Shown: positions 7,665-16,019 of the stretch, piece by piece
How positions within the stretch are numbered: the first letter of the stretch is position 1
How the letters are laid out: the number at the start of each line of letters is the position of its first letter
From: Asterionellopsis glacialis
Lineage: Eukaryota; Bacillariophyta; Plagiogrammaphyceae; Rhaphoneidales; Asterionellopsidaceae
DNA length: 22,397 bases
Assembly: GCA_014885115.2 (NCBI GenBank)
Contig: WKLE02000346.1
Coordinates: 41,842 to 64,238 of the forward strand
Reading direction: 5' to 3'
Notes under the pieces: model-generated
Told to the model about the DNA's origin: nothing
The model's database searches: none
The model's input: the letters and a program-made list of their open reading frames with translations, nothing else
Made by a program: the position numbers and the translations under genes

Positions 7665-9414
7665 GTAATTGAAACAGATACCTGGTTTTTGATGCTCATG
7701 ATAACAGGTTACTGCTACCGTTCCTGCACTATAAATGAGGAATCTCATCTTTGGAAATTTAATATTGGGCTACCAAACAGCACTCACGTTTGGCAGGTTG
7801 GTGATTCAAATGAACAGAATGGAACATGGAAGGTTGAATGGGCAAGAGAGAAAGCAAAATTTTGTTGTTGTTTAAAACAAGAATGGGAATGTGCAATTCA
7901 CTAGAAAGAAGTGATATAATACCACTAATAAACATAATTTGGGAGCAAAGTTTTGGAAATGTTCAAGGAAATAAAAAAGCAATCGCAGAAAGCGGTTGGT
8001 ATCCAAAAAACAGGAGATTACCAACACAACCGGAAATTCTGGCAACCAGACAAACAAGCAACAGTACAGCAGAAAGGAGTGATTCATCAAGTAAAAATTG
8101 TACTACTAGTATTAATGATAACAAGAATCATTTGTCTCGGAATAAAGTTCTCTGCAAATCAACTACGGCAACACCTGATGTACCAACTACTGAAATACCT
8201 ACACAATTGGTGACAAAGGTACCTCCAGCAACTTCAGAACTAACCAAAGACATGAACACCAAGAAGAATGATAGTCTTGACTTCTCTATGATCAATCTAT
8301 CCACTGGTGTAGCATCCAAGTACACAACCGATTTGCTACAATACATGATGAGAAGTAAGGCCTGTAGGGATAATTTAAGCAAAAGGGAAAGACAACGGAA
8401 GGCCATTAGAAGTTCTAAAGAAGAGGCAAGGAAACTTACAAAAATAACTGGTAGACAACTATTCAAAATTGAGCATGTGGACTTGGACGAGAACATTCTG
8501 GCCACCAGGGAAAATAAAGAACGCGAAAAATTGAAAAAATTGACAACACAATTAAGTAGGCAATCAAAGAATATCAAAACAGAAAAAGAGATTATGATCA
8601 AGTGGTAAACTCAGGTAAAGATGAGAAGGATTACACTTGTGGTGATCTGAAAGCACTAATTCATTTTAAAAAAAGAAAAACTGATGGTGCCATTCCGACA
8701 ACATTACCAGCACTGAAAGTAGGATACGAGAGAGTGTGAGAATGATCCCAACTTACCTTAACAGATTATATGGTGAAGGAACAAAAATTCACACATGCAG
8801 AGGTGGATAGAGTGATGGAGGAAAACTCTATAAACATAGTTTAACAACGCAAGCTAAAGATGCATTTGTACCGTTGTCATGTCGACCATCAAATCTTTTT
8901 TGGGGTGCAAAAAAAGAAGCCAAATGTGTACATTTTCGAGCCAGCCGGCATATGAGAGTCTACGGAATTTCTACGGAAGGTGGTTCAAGGTAGTTCCAAC
9001 AGTTTTTGGACAACAAAAAAATCCGAAAATAGGTCAACTTTGAGTAAAATTAAGTGTTATTACAATTATATTTAGCCAATTCCAGAGATACTATGTAAAT
9101 GTTCTGTTATTAAACTGACAGAATGCAACTTGAAACACGACTTTTGGTCATATCAGTCTTGAGTTATGGTCACGTGCTTTTGTGTTCACGTCTCGTGGTT
9201 CGGGGTAGTTTTTGACTAGTACCGTACTGGACAACTTATGTCCAAGAGGTCCTACGCAGCAATCTCTTCTACAAATAGAGTCTTACCTACCAGGTACCTG
9301 CTCTGCGGTGATACCAGAGGGTATCAAAAAGGAATTTTATATGACTCAGACGCTACCAGGTACAGACAGTCCTACTATTTACCTTGTACCTGTTACAGGT
9401 AATCCTACCAGGTA
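7359..9414. mobile_element. Decayed DDE-type DNA transposon (proposed limits)
   Basis: A region of about 2.06 kb bounded by 11-base inverted repeats: TACCTGGTAGG at 7359-7369 and its complement CCTACCAGGTA at 9404-9414. It encloses a frameshifted transposase remnant (about 7665-8844). The inverted repeats are short, and the same motif also occurs elsewhere in the window, so the limits are an inference; the coding remnant is the stronger evidence. No target-site duplication could be recognised. The base composition is AT-rich and unlike the neighbouring genes. Confidence 0.5.
7665..8844 (+). pseudogene. DDE-superfamily transposase remnant with frameshifts
   Basis: Three consecutive frames together resemble the C-terminal half of the diatom DDE transposase-like proteins I remember. 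The first frame carries HLWKFNIGLPNS then VWQVGDSNEQNG (about 7750-7850) and ends at a TAG near 7902. The second frame, entered at about 7855, carries SDIIPLINIIWEQSF, NKKAIAESGWYPKNRRL and a Lys/Glu-rich helical part, ending at TAA 8606-8608. The third frame, from 8608, carries CGDLKALIHFKKRKTDGAIP, and after stops at 8737 and 8743 it continues as a charged helical stretch to TAA at 8842-8844. At least two frameshifts plus in-frame stops make it non-functional. The N-terminal DNA-binding part was not found, and the catalytic segment expected before HLWKFN is unreadable. It may instead be a domesticated fragment starting at 7838, but the breaks argue against that. Confidence 0.72.
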
Positions 9415-9528
9415 CACACAGGAACGTTGCAGAGGTTATGTTGTATGTAAGAGAATCTCGAAATCTTCCTCTTGAATCCACATCAGTCACCACATTCTTG
9501 TATTTCACGGAGCGAGAGAGTGTTGACG
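8845..9528. other. Transposon right flank and membrane-protein gene promoter
   Basis: No gene supported. The part 9220-9420 is dense in GTAC words and has three exact copies of CTACCAGGTAC at 9287-9297, 9353-9363 and 9405-9415. A CACGTG palindrome (G-box/E-box-like) lies at about 9171-9176. The short repeat CTACGGAA occurs twice near 8960-8980. The remaining sequence up to 9528 should hold the promoter and leader of the membrane protein; an open frame extends back from 9529 only through non-ATG codons. Confidence 0.45.
9287..9415 (+). repeat. Cluster of three CTACCAGGTAC motifs
   Basis: Three identical 11-base copies in the same orientation start at 9287, 9353 and 9405 (steps of 66 and 52 bases). 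The first is extended to CCTACCAGGTACCTG. Related copies are at 4502 and 7359 (reverse orientation) and at 22313 and 22367. They look like sub-terminal transposon repeats or a dispersed motif of this genome. Confidence 0.6.
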
Positions 9529-10649
9529 ATGGTATCTCCTGAGAGTCGTTCCTCCATTAAAAAGGAACCCGCAACGTTAGCGTCCACCCCACACGATGTT
9601 GCCAGCCAACAAGGAGAAAAAGCGGGTGAACAGAGAATTTTTACCCTTCCAAAACTATCAGATTTTGCCGACCGAACGAAACCATGGGTTTTGGTGCCAG
9701 ATGGATCATTAGGTGGCTACTTCGATTGGGTTCCAGAAAAATTACGTCATGGCCCGTGGTCAATTGTAGCCGTGTTATATCTTCCTATAATTACTGTCAC
9801 GATTATTGGAGGTGTCTCATGGGTATGCCTTAGACCACAGAATGATTCATGGAGTTGGAACGATGGGTCGAATGGAATATACCCAAAACCATTTTCCTGG
9901 GGCTGGTGTTACAATACGGTAGTATTTTTCTGGATATCATTTGTGAGTTACAAAATTTTGAAGCGGGCGGGGATTTTTCCTTGGGCGATGTACACATTAT
10001 GGAGTTGGACAATAATCTGGATACGACATGGCCTATCGGCACTCTCTCCATTTTTTCCAAACAATCAAATTCTGATATCATGCGTAGAATATTTAAGATT
10101 CCCATGCTTAGCTACTTCAAGTATTACTTTTTTGGTGTGGAACTTCGTTCTTATGCCCGGAATCTATTATTTTAAAAGGAAAGACCCGAAAGAAAAGGCG
10201 ATGTTTTTGAAGAGAATGTTTAGCTGGCATTTGATCCAGCTTCATATCTTGAATATATGTTACGCCGTCATAAATTGCATCTTCACAAGCCCCACAAGAT
10301 TGCTTAATGATACTGATATGTCGATTGCCGCAGTCCACGCCCTTGCCTATATTTTGTGGTATCTGTGTGTGCTAGATCGTATCGGTTTCCACGCGTACCC
10401 AATTTTTAGCCCACGTAGTGAATGGTGCTTTATTTCATGGTGAGTTACCTCCTTACAAAGTAAAGCAAGATCCTAGGATCTTGATATTGCCTTCTCACGA
10501 CATGTGTTCTGTCTACCACTAATCTTCTTTAATGTTGGATGCTGTATTAACACCTGATGTGTAGGTCCATGATTCTTGTGTTTTATTTTGGCCTTTTCTC
10601 TTTTTGGAACAATATTCTCGAAAAGGTTGGCAATGAATTTGAGACTTAG
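9529..10649 (+). CDS. Multi-pass membrane protein, two exons, uncharacterised
   Basis: Proposed exons are 9529-10439 and 10565-10649, giving 331 residues. The unspliced frame would stop at 10441-10443 (W-stop). Joining across a GTGAGT...TGTAG intron extends the last membrane helix in frame (SMILVFYFGLFSFWNNILEK). The N-terminal 75 residues are soluble and Ser/Glu/Lys-rich. About seven hydrophobic segments follow: near 78-100, 124-142, 149-170, 192-214, 233-253, 267-283 and 298-321. Notable conserved-looking parts are HALAYILWYLCVLDRIGFHAYPIFSPRSEW before the last helix. The arrangement is faintly like AIG1/FAR-17a type integral membrane proteins, but I cannot confirm that. There is no clear signal peptide, so the compartment is open. 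The ATG at 9529 is the first in the frame; upstream is only a TTG. The 3' end converges on the Fes1 gene with 43 bases between stops. Confidence 0.82.
10440..10564 (+). other. Spliceosomal intron (125 bases) in the membrane-protein gene
   Basis: Begins GTGAGTTACC and ends GATGTGTAG. CTAAT at 10519-10523 is a plausible branch site, followed by a pyrimidine-rich stretch. The phase is 2 (exon 1 ends TG, exon 2 supplies G, restoring Trp). Removing it converts an early stop into a further 27 codons with hydrophobic, membrane-like content, ending at TAG 10647-10649. This is the only intron I could support in the window. Confidence 0.8.
10582..10587 (-). terminator. Candidate poly(A) signal of the Fes1 gene (antisense to exon 2)
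   Basis: On the minus strand this reads AATAAA, about 105 bases past the Fes1 stop and inside exon 2 of the convergent membrane-protein gene. It is the nearest match I could see, so the Fes1 3' untranslated region may overlap that exon. Confidence 0.25.
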
Positions 10650-10651
10650 AC

Positions 10652-10657
10652 AATAAA
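10652..10657 (+). terminator. Candidate poly(A) signal of the membrane-protein gene
   Basis: AATAAA starts 3 bases after the spliced stop codon, inside the 43-base gap to the convergent Fes1 gene. An A/T-rich stretch with a T run follows. If used, the transcript would run into the 3' coding end of the neighbour. Confidence 0.35.
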
Positions 10658-10692
10658 GAATTTAGAATTTTTTTTGTACTATATTTTTTGTT

Positions 10693-11859
10693 CTATTGAG
10701 CTAGATCGTCTGTAGGGTCCCCCGGTTTTCTCCCCTCGAGTAGCGAAGGCGCTTCTGAAGCAGAAGTTTCCACATCTGGTGTCGCTCTTGCTAATTCCAA
10801 CATGAAGCTTTCCCAATTTTCTAATTCCACGGACGCAAAATCTCGTTCTTCCCCCTTGAGTCCTCGGAGGGTTGATATTTGTTTCACACCAAGTCCAGCG
10901 AGAAAGGATTTGCGAGAAAGGATGGCATTGACACTTTTTTTCTGTTTCAAGATTTGGTCCAAAAAGGAAAGAGACATTTCACGTATTTCTGCGTTCGGTT
11001 CTGTTTCGGGGTCAATAAAGTTATCGGCAACATAGGCTATACTCCTATTGAATAGTCGGACGCGTTCGGCACTTGATGAATCAGATGTGAGGAGTGCATG
11101 CAGAAAGAAAAGAGAACGCTTCTTGAGAGCAACTGGAGGTGGTCCTGGCAAGGTTTCGTTTGCACTATGCAAACCAAGACCGGACTCCACCATTTTGCAT
11201 CCATCTTCATTTCGACAAAACAAATCCTCCGCTGTAGCATGTTGTCGAATGGATGCACTCAAAGCTTGGACAGCTTTTGTACGTACCATCCCACCACTGT
11301 CGCTGCACTCTTCCTCGGACGGTTCTTCCGCAGGGAATTCTGCAAAGTAAATTTGTGCCAATTTGGGGATGGACCCTTCTTCTAACATTTGAAGTTGTAC
11401 TGCAGGATTATTTTGACACATAGTTGCCAAAATACCAAGACACGCTGCTCTGATGGACCTTGGAACAAAATTACTTTCAGATGCACACCCAAGTAAAAAG
11501 GGAAGTCCCTTCATTGCCGCAAAAGCACGAGCATAATCAATCTGTTCCACAATGTCTCGAAGTTCCTGAAGTAATTCTTCCATATCATCTTCATTTAATT
11601 TTTCTTGTACGTCCTTGTCTCCTTCAGACTTGGCTTTCAGTACATCCAGAGAGTCTGCCACCTCCTTCAGAATAAATTTCATTCGTTCTCCTTCATCGAT
11701 GATTCCATCTTTCATGACAGCCTCGAGGAAAGCTTTGTCTTCGTCAGACATGGGTGTCATACTCTCTTCCGATGGTTTAGTACCATCACTATATGATAGA
11801 GACCATTTGAGTAGACCCAACCAAGCCCACGAAGGTTCGCCACCGCCACCAGAAGCCAT
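10693..11859 (-). CDS. Fes1/HspBP1-type Hsp70 nucleotide exchange factor
   Basis: A 388-residue cytosolic-type armadillo protein of the Fes1/HspBP1 family, which releases ADP from Hsp70 and so drives client release. The N-terminal Fes1 signature is clear: LLKWSLSYSDGTKPS at 16-30, then M36-S-D-E-D-K-A-F-L-E-A and a helical segment to about 100. Armadillo-like helices follow from about 95 to 330 (for example NNPAVQLQMLEEGSIPKLAQI at 150-170, and a cluster around KKRSLFFLHALL). The C-terminus is a low-complexity tail (TSASEAPSLLEGRKPGDPTDD). No signal peptide or ER retention signal is seen, which argues against an ER SIL1. The ATG at 11857-11859 starts a Gly-rich MASGGGGEPSW leader as in plant and fungal homologues. 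Single exon, length typical for the family. It converges with the membrane-protein gene. Confidence 0.9.
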   Translation of the reverse strand: MASGGGGEPSWAWLGLLKWSLSYSDGTKPSEESMTPMSDEDKAFLEAVMKDGIIDEGERMKFILKEVADSLDVLKAKSEGDKDVQEKLNEDDMEELLQELRDIVEQIDYARAFAAMKGLPFLLGCASESNFVPRSIRAACLGILATMCQNNPAVQLQMLEEGSIPKLAQIYFAEFPAEEPSEEECSDSGGMVRTKAVQALSASIRQHATAEDLFCRNEDGCKMVESGLGLHSANETLPGPPPVALKKRSLFFLHALLTSDSSSAERVRLFNRSIAYVADNFIDPETEPNAEIREMSLSFLDQILKQKKSVNAILSRKSFLAGLGVKQISTLRGLKGEERDFASVELENWESFMLELARATPDVETSASEAPSLLEGRKPGDPTDDLAQ

Positions 11860-13419
11860 TTGTAAAATAGTGAGTCTGTCAGCTAAAACTTTGAAAGTGC
11901 GCTTGAGCCGTGTGTGTGCGGTATAAGCAAGTATCTCGCAATTACTATATATAATGCAACAAGAAAAAAAAGTGCAAACTCTTGAAATTTTAAAAAGTGT
12001 AGATTGAAAGAATCAATACAATGCAGTCGTGCAACTTTCAAAGGTGCATAGATTGAAATCGATCTTCTTGGATTCAAATGTGAGCAACACGTTGACAGTC
12101 AGTTAGATCATAGACAAGAGAGAGGCAACGCAAGAGAAACAAGAAATTCTTCGAAAACTTGACCCGAGTCATGGAAAAGACAATAAAAAATCTGGGGCGG
12201 GAATCGAATCAATCGAATCAAAATCAGCAAGACATTGAAGTGGGTTATGAGTTGATGGTATTAATAACGGTTCTACGTTCGAACGGTAAATCCTTCCAAA
12301 TATTGAGACGTGCTTTGAAATTTGAAATTTAGTTTTTATCTCGAGATAGATACCGGTATATAGAAAATGAGAGAATAAGACGAGAGGTTGCTCAAGCAAT
12401 TGACTGAAAAGGGCGAGAGAAGTCTAGAGTTACAGGACGCATCTTCAATGGGCATTTGCGAGTGGCAAAATGCTCTTTTGGAAACTTGACACACGGAAAA
12501 GAACAAGAATACGCACGATGGTCTACATTTGTAAAATGAACCGGCTAGACAAGATAAAAAGCAAACGCCCTGTTTCGGTGCTTTATGGGTATGAGGGTTG
12601 CTTGTCTGTAAATATCCACGACAATGTCACAAAAATTGATCACAGTATACGTAATTATATTTAAAGATGGGAATAAGCCTACTTTAGAGGTGATGTTTGG
12701 GATTATTTTAAAACTTTCACATTTCTTTGCAAATAAATACAAAAGAACTGTCATTACATTTCAAAAATGTTTACAGCAATGTGGATGTGATTTATTCCAA
12801 TTAAAGTGTGACATAAAAGCCAAAAAAGTGATATGATAACAATGGCTTTCAATACAAAAATGTTTGTACATATATTATGAGGAAAGTCTGCATGAAGCGC
12901 TCTCTGTCTTCGCCTATAATCATTACACAGTATCGTGTGCTTGATTACCTTAAAGTGTAGGCTATTTACTGGGGCCTATGGTACGCTCGAATTTTTAAAT
13001 ATCCTAATCAGCGTAAGGGGTCAGAATACTAGTTTGCATTGACCGAAACGCGTTGAATAGATATAAACACAACAGAAACCAATAGAGCTAGTTAGTATTT
13101 TTGTATCATTACACATCGGAAGATTGTGAAGGTGATTCTCGTGTTCTGATGTAGTATCTAGAAGAGGTCAGCTTCAATCTTCATACCAATATTTTTTAGC
13201 TACCTTTGAAATTTTTAATTCACAGATCAGCCAATCAAAACAAGTCCGAAGCAAAGGAACGCAAAATTTCAAAGCATGTACGCTGGTACCAGATACACAT
13301 CTGTTTGCATTTTCCAAAATATCTTCTATTCGATTTTATGAAATTTTCTAACCATAGGAGAAGAGCACTGTATCAGTGTAAATAAAAGTGGTAAAAAGCT
13401 GTCATCAGAAAACAATCAA
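11860..13419. other. 1.56-kb non-coding gap between divergent genes
   Basis: Lies between the start of the Fes1 gene (minus) and the start of the DUF3395-like gene (plus), so it should hold both promoters. Short frames (for example 12470-12664) have no recognisable content. I saw tandem AATCGAATC words at about 12206-12222, a GAAATTT doublet near 12318-12331, and TACCGGTA at about 12351-12358. No tRNA, snRNA or rRNA was recognised by eye. The size is large for this gene-dense window, so an unrecognised RNA gene or a decayed element is possible. Confidence 0.4.
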
Positions 13420-14151
13420 ATGGGAGCCCTTCACAACTTTTTTGATGACGGCTCCGTTGGCTCTACTCTTTTTATATGTGATGGAGGTATTCGATCCTAC
13501 CTAACTGTTCAAGACTTGGTATCTTGCTCTAAAACAGGCCGCACTTTGCATAAATTGTGCCAAACTTATACCGTACCAGAACTACTCCAAACCAAGAGTC
13601 GCCAGCTCAGCAAGTCAATCCGTATGAAGATGGGCACTATGATCATGAAGAGAGTTAAAAGATACCACCAAGGAAGCAAGTTAATCAGACCAACCCGTGT
13701 GATATGGAATCAAGAAACAGAAGAATGCTTTAGAGCAAAACTTTACCACCCTCAGGAATTGGACCAAGTAAACCAAATAATCGACAGTTTTCTAAACAAG
13801 TATGGCGAACCTGTGGAGTACCAACTCATATCTGCCTACTTCAATAGGGAGTCCGACTCGTCATACCAACGTAGTCAAGGATATGATGTAACAAGGCAGG
13901 TGAAAAGACTCATTGAAGAAAACAGTGGACGGTTAAAGCTGACTGCGCCACCGCTGGTAACAAACGGCAAAGGACATCCACAAAAGCAACCATCAACTTT
14001 TACATGGTGGTATACACGCCTTTTTGGTGACCCATACCCTGGCAAAACCAAAAAGCTGATTATTAATACGCTTGATCCATTGACAGGTAATGAGAAAAGA
14101 CATGAGTTCTCCGAAAATACGAGTGTCAAAATGAAGCTTATCCTTTGTTGA
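13420..14151 (+). CDS. DUF3395-like (DnaJC11 C-terminal-like) protein
   Basis: A 243-residue protein from the ATG at 13420. The C-terminal half (about 136-241) resembles the DUF3395 domain found at the end of DnaJC11-type J proteins and in some stand-alone proteins: ISAYFNRE, then DVT at 156-158 followed by a helical VKRLIEENSGRL, and F-G-D-P-Y-P-G-K-T-K-K-L at 202-213 followed by I-I-N, ending in a strand-rich SVKMKLIL. The N-terminal half is basic; residues 17-60 (FICDGGIRSYLTVQDLVSCSKT) look weakly F-box-like. There is no J domain and no HPD motif, so it is not a DnaJ protein in its own right. No targeting signal is obvious. Function is unknown; in DnaJC11 the domain belongs to a mitochondrial membrane-organising protein, but transfer of that role is inference. 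The next gene converges on it with 167 bases between stops. Confidence 0.75.
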   Translation: MGALHNFFDDGSVGSTLFICDGGIRSYLTVQDLVSCSKTGRTLHKLCQTYTVPELLQTKSRQLSKSIRMKMGTMIMKRVKRYHQGSKLIRPTRVIWNQETEECFRAKLYHPQELDQVNQIIDSFLNKYGEPVEYQLISAYFNRESDSSYQRSQGYDVTRQVKRLIEENSGRLKLTAPPLVTNGKGHPQKQPSTFTWWYTRLFGDPYPGKTKKLIINTLDPLTGNEKRHEFSENTSVKMKLILC

Positions 14152-14202
14152 GATCAGGGTATCTACGCCTAACTTTTTTTAAAAAGTGTGCCAATACATA
14201 TA

Positions 14203-14233
14203 TAAAGATGTGTACTAATAAAGATGTGTACTA
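14203..14233 (+). repeat. 16-base tandem duplication with poly(A)-signal-like units
   Basis: TAAAGATGTGTACTA occurs at 14203-14217 and again at 14219-14233. The first copy is preceded by TATAAA and the second includes AATAAA at 14217-14222, about 65 bases after the DUF3395-like stop. It probably duplicates a 3'-end processing signal. Confidence 0.6.
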
Positions 14234-14318
14234 TTAAACTCCCTTATTTTCTCTTTTGCTGTTCTTTCTTGGTCTTTCGGTGTTATTAAACATGCAGTAC
14301 CCAATCACGAGAGAAGAT

Positions 14319-16019
14319 CTAGTCGACATCGTCCCAGTTCTTGGTATCACTACCTCTACAGAGCAAGGTGGTATTAGTTTGAGCCCAATGCTGCGACATT
14401 TGTCTACTGACTCCACAAGACATTATTTGGGTGTTCTCAAGATGTCGACTACTTCGAGCAGACGAGGTTGCTGGAGTCCTAGATGAAGGCCCAGACATTC
14501 TATTTCGTCGACTCCTCGTATATGCAGAACTTTTTTCTGTGACTCTTTCAATACCTGCTATTTTTTCAGTCGAGGTATGTCCGTGTGTCTCTTTGCCAGC
14601 CCTATTTTCAAACCGTCGCGCTGTTGATGCTTGGGCAATGCGTCGACTTGCTGCTGTTACATCTTCCTTCAGTTTCGAATTTTTACGCTGTTTCGAGTCT
14701 TTTCTATTTAAGTCAGTTGGAGCACCATGGCTGACTGCACCATGCCCATGATTCAAGTCTCGGGTGCTCTTATTTATAATTTTCGAATTTGGGTGCTCTT
14801 TACAGCTAAGTTGCGATGGTGATGATCTACGATGGTATGAATCTTTACTAAATTTGAGACTTTGCTGGGCAGTATGTCTGAATTCTGTGCTTGGAATCCC
14901 TGCAGGTTGCCTCAGTGTATTTTGAATCGAAGTCTTTGATCTAGATTTACCCACATCAAAGCTTGACATATGGTGCTGCTTATACCCCCTACCATGATCA
15001 GAATGATTCAAACTCCGGCTTGACTGTACGTGGCGTTCTAGTGAGGAGCGTTGCCCACCAAACAAAGAGCGACATGAATGCTCTGTAGTGCTCTGTAACT
15101 TTTTCTGGGGCGCCATGAGTTCCATGCGATGATTAGATGCTGTATCCACCCTGCAACCAGAGGCGGTTTTTAGTTCAATAGCGCCTTGAGACAAACTTCG
15201 TACTTGTTGCCTTGATTTGAGTTGACATACTGCATTTTGACTATCTCTTGCAATATTTCGTCTTGCATTTTTCATTCTCATTTGCTTTGCAGTCAGATTC
15301 GAGCGGCATTGTTCACCATTTCTCTGTATTCCTGACATTTGGTGGTGACTTGAATCGCTCTCCAAGAGACTATTTCTATTTGTCGCTCCAAGGAGTCTTC
15401 TACTAGATTTTTTCATACCGTCTTCCGCAAATCTACGCCTGTGGCCTGAATCATGCCCCTCTACTAGAGATTGTTCGGTACCTTTTATGTCCTGGCTCTT
15501 CGGGGTCTCATCCTGCTTTCTATAAGAGGTTATATCTCCACTGTTTCTGCAATGGCTTGAACTGCCATCTAAATCGCTGCCATTTTGAGTATGTTGAAAT
15601 TTACTGCTAGATCTACGACGGTGACTTGAGTCTTTTTCTAGACGGCGGCTTGAACCTTTGGTGACCGTAGCCTTTGGCGTCCTATTGCTTACACCCATAT
15701 CTGGAATAGACGCTACACGACGCTGCTGCTTACCAACGGGAGTAATAGTATTTGGCACTTGATTGTTACGCATGTTTTTTTCTCCCCCAGTAAGCTTTTC
15801 ATGTGTATTGAATGATTCCCGAACCAGAGCAAGTTTCTGATTCATCATCTTGTGCTTGTCATCTTCTAACTTTTTATTCCTCCTTGTATCCGCGAATTTC
15901 ATCAAGAAACCCATAGTATCACGCTTCGTTTCAATTAGAAATGCTTTTTTATTGTGCCAATACTTGGCTCCTTTGAACTTCTGCACACTTTCGATCTTTG
16001 AGAACTTCCCTTTGTGCAT
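14319..16019 (-). CDS. Large Ser/Arg/His-rich repeat protein, unknown function
   Basis: A 566-residue basic protein from the ATG at 16017-16019. I do not recognise a family. Residues 1-80 are the only part with ordinary composition (Lys-rich, helical, with WHNKKAFLIE and TRRNKKLEDDKHK). The remainder is low complexity, dominated by Ser, Arg, His, Lys and Gln. A degenerate unit of the form D-S-x-H-R-R-x-S appears at 130-137, 190-196, 222-229 (D-S-S-H-H-Q-M-S) and 393-400, with relatives at 152-161; S-S-R-R-L occurs at 123-127 and 205-209 and S-R-S-L or S-R-H-L elsewhere. This looks like an RS-rich, disordered, phosphorylatable nuclear protein, perhaps in RNA processing or chromatin, but that is inference. 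A long uninterrupted frame of 566 codons in a low-GC region supports it as a real gene. It converges with the DUF3395-like gene and shows no introns. Confidence 0.7.
   Translation of the reverse strand: MHKGKFSKIESVQKFKGAKYWHNKKAFLIETKRDTMGFLMKFADTRRNKKLEDDKHKMMNQKLALVRESFNTHEKLTGGEKNMRNNQVPNTITPVGKQQRRVASIPDMGVSNRTPKATVTKGSSRRLEKDSSHRRRSSSKFQHTQNGSDLDGSSSHCRNSGDITSYRKQDETPKSQDIKGTEQSLVEGHDSGHRRRFAEDGMKKSSRRLLGATNRNSLLESDSSHHQMSGIQRNGEQCRSNLTAKQMRMKNARRNIARDSQNAVCQLKSRQQVRSLSQGAIELKTASGCRVDTASNHRMELMAPQKKLQSTTEHSCRSLFGGQRSSLERHVQSSRSLNHSDHGRGYKQHHMSSFDVGKSRSKTSIQNTLRQPAGIPSTEFRHTAQQSLKFSKDSYHRRSSPSQLSCKEHPNSKIINKSTRDLNHGHGAVSHGAPTDLNRKDSKQRKNSKLKEDVTAASRRIAQASTARRFENRAGKETHGHTSTEKIAGIERVTEKSSAYTRSRRNRMSGPSSRTPATSSARSSRHLENTQIMSCGVSRQMSQHWAQTNTTLLCRGSDTKNWDDVD

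Noticed and set aside
9212..9475. 87-codon frame in the motif cluster
   Set aside because: Its sequence follows from the CTACCAGGTAC repeats (Leu-Pro-Gly-Thr type repeats) and has no domain.
9472..9528. Extension of the membrane-protein frame to 9472
   Set aside because: Starts at a TTG. The first ATG is 9529 and the added residues are Ser/His-rich without character.
12270..12295. tRNA-like TTCGAAC in the 1.56-kb gap
   Set aside because: The five bases on each side do not form a T stem and no acceptor or anticodon arm was found.
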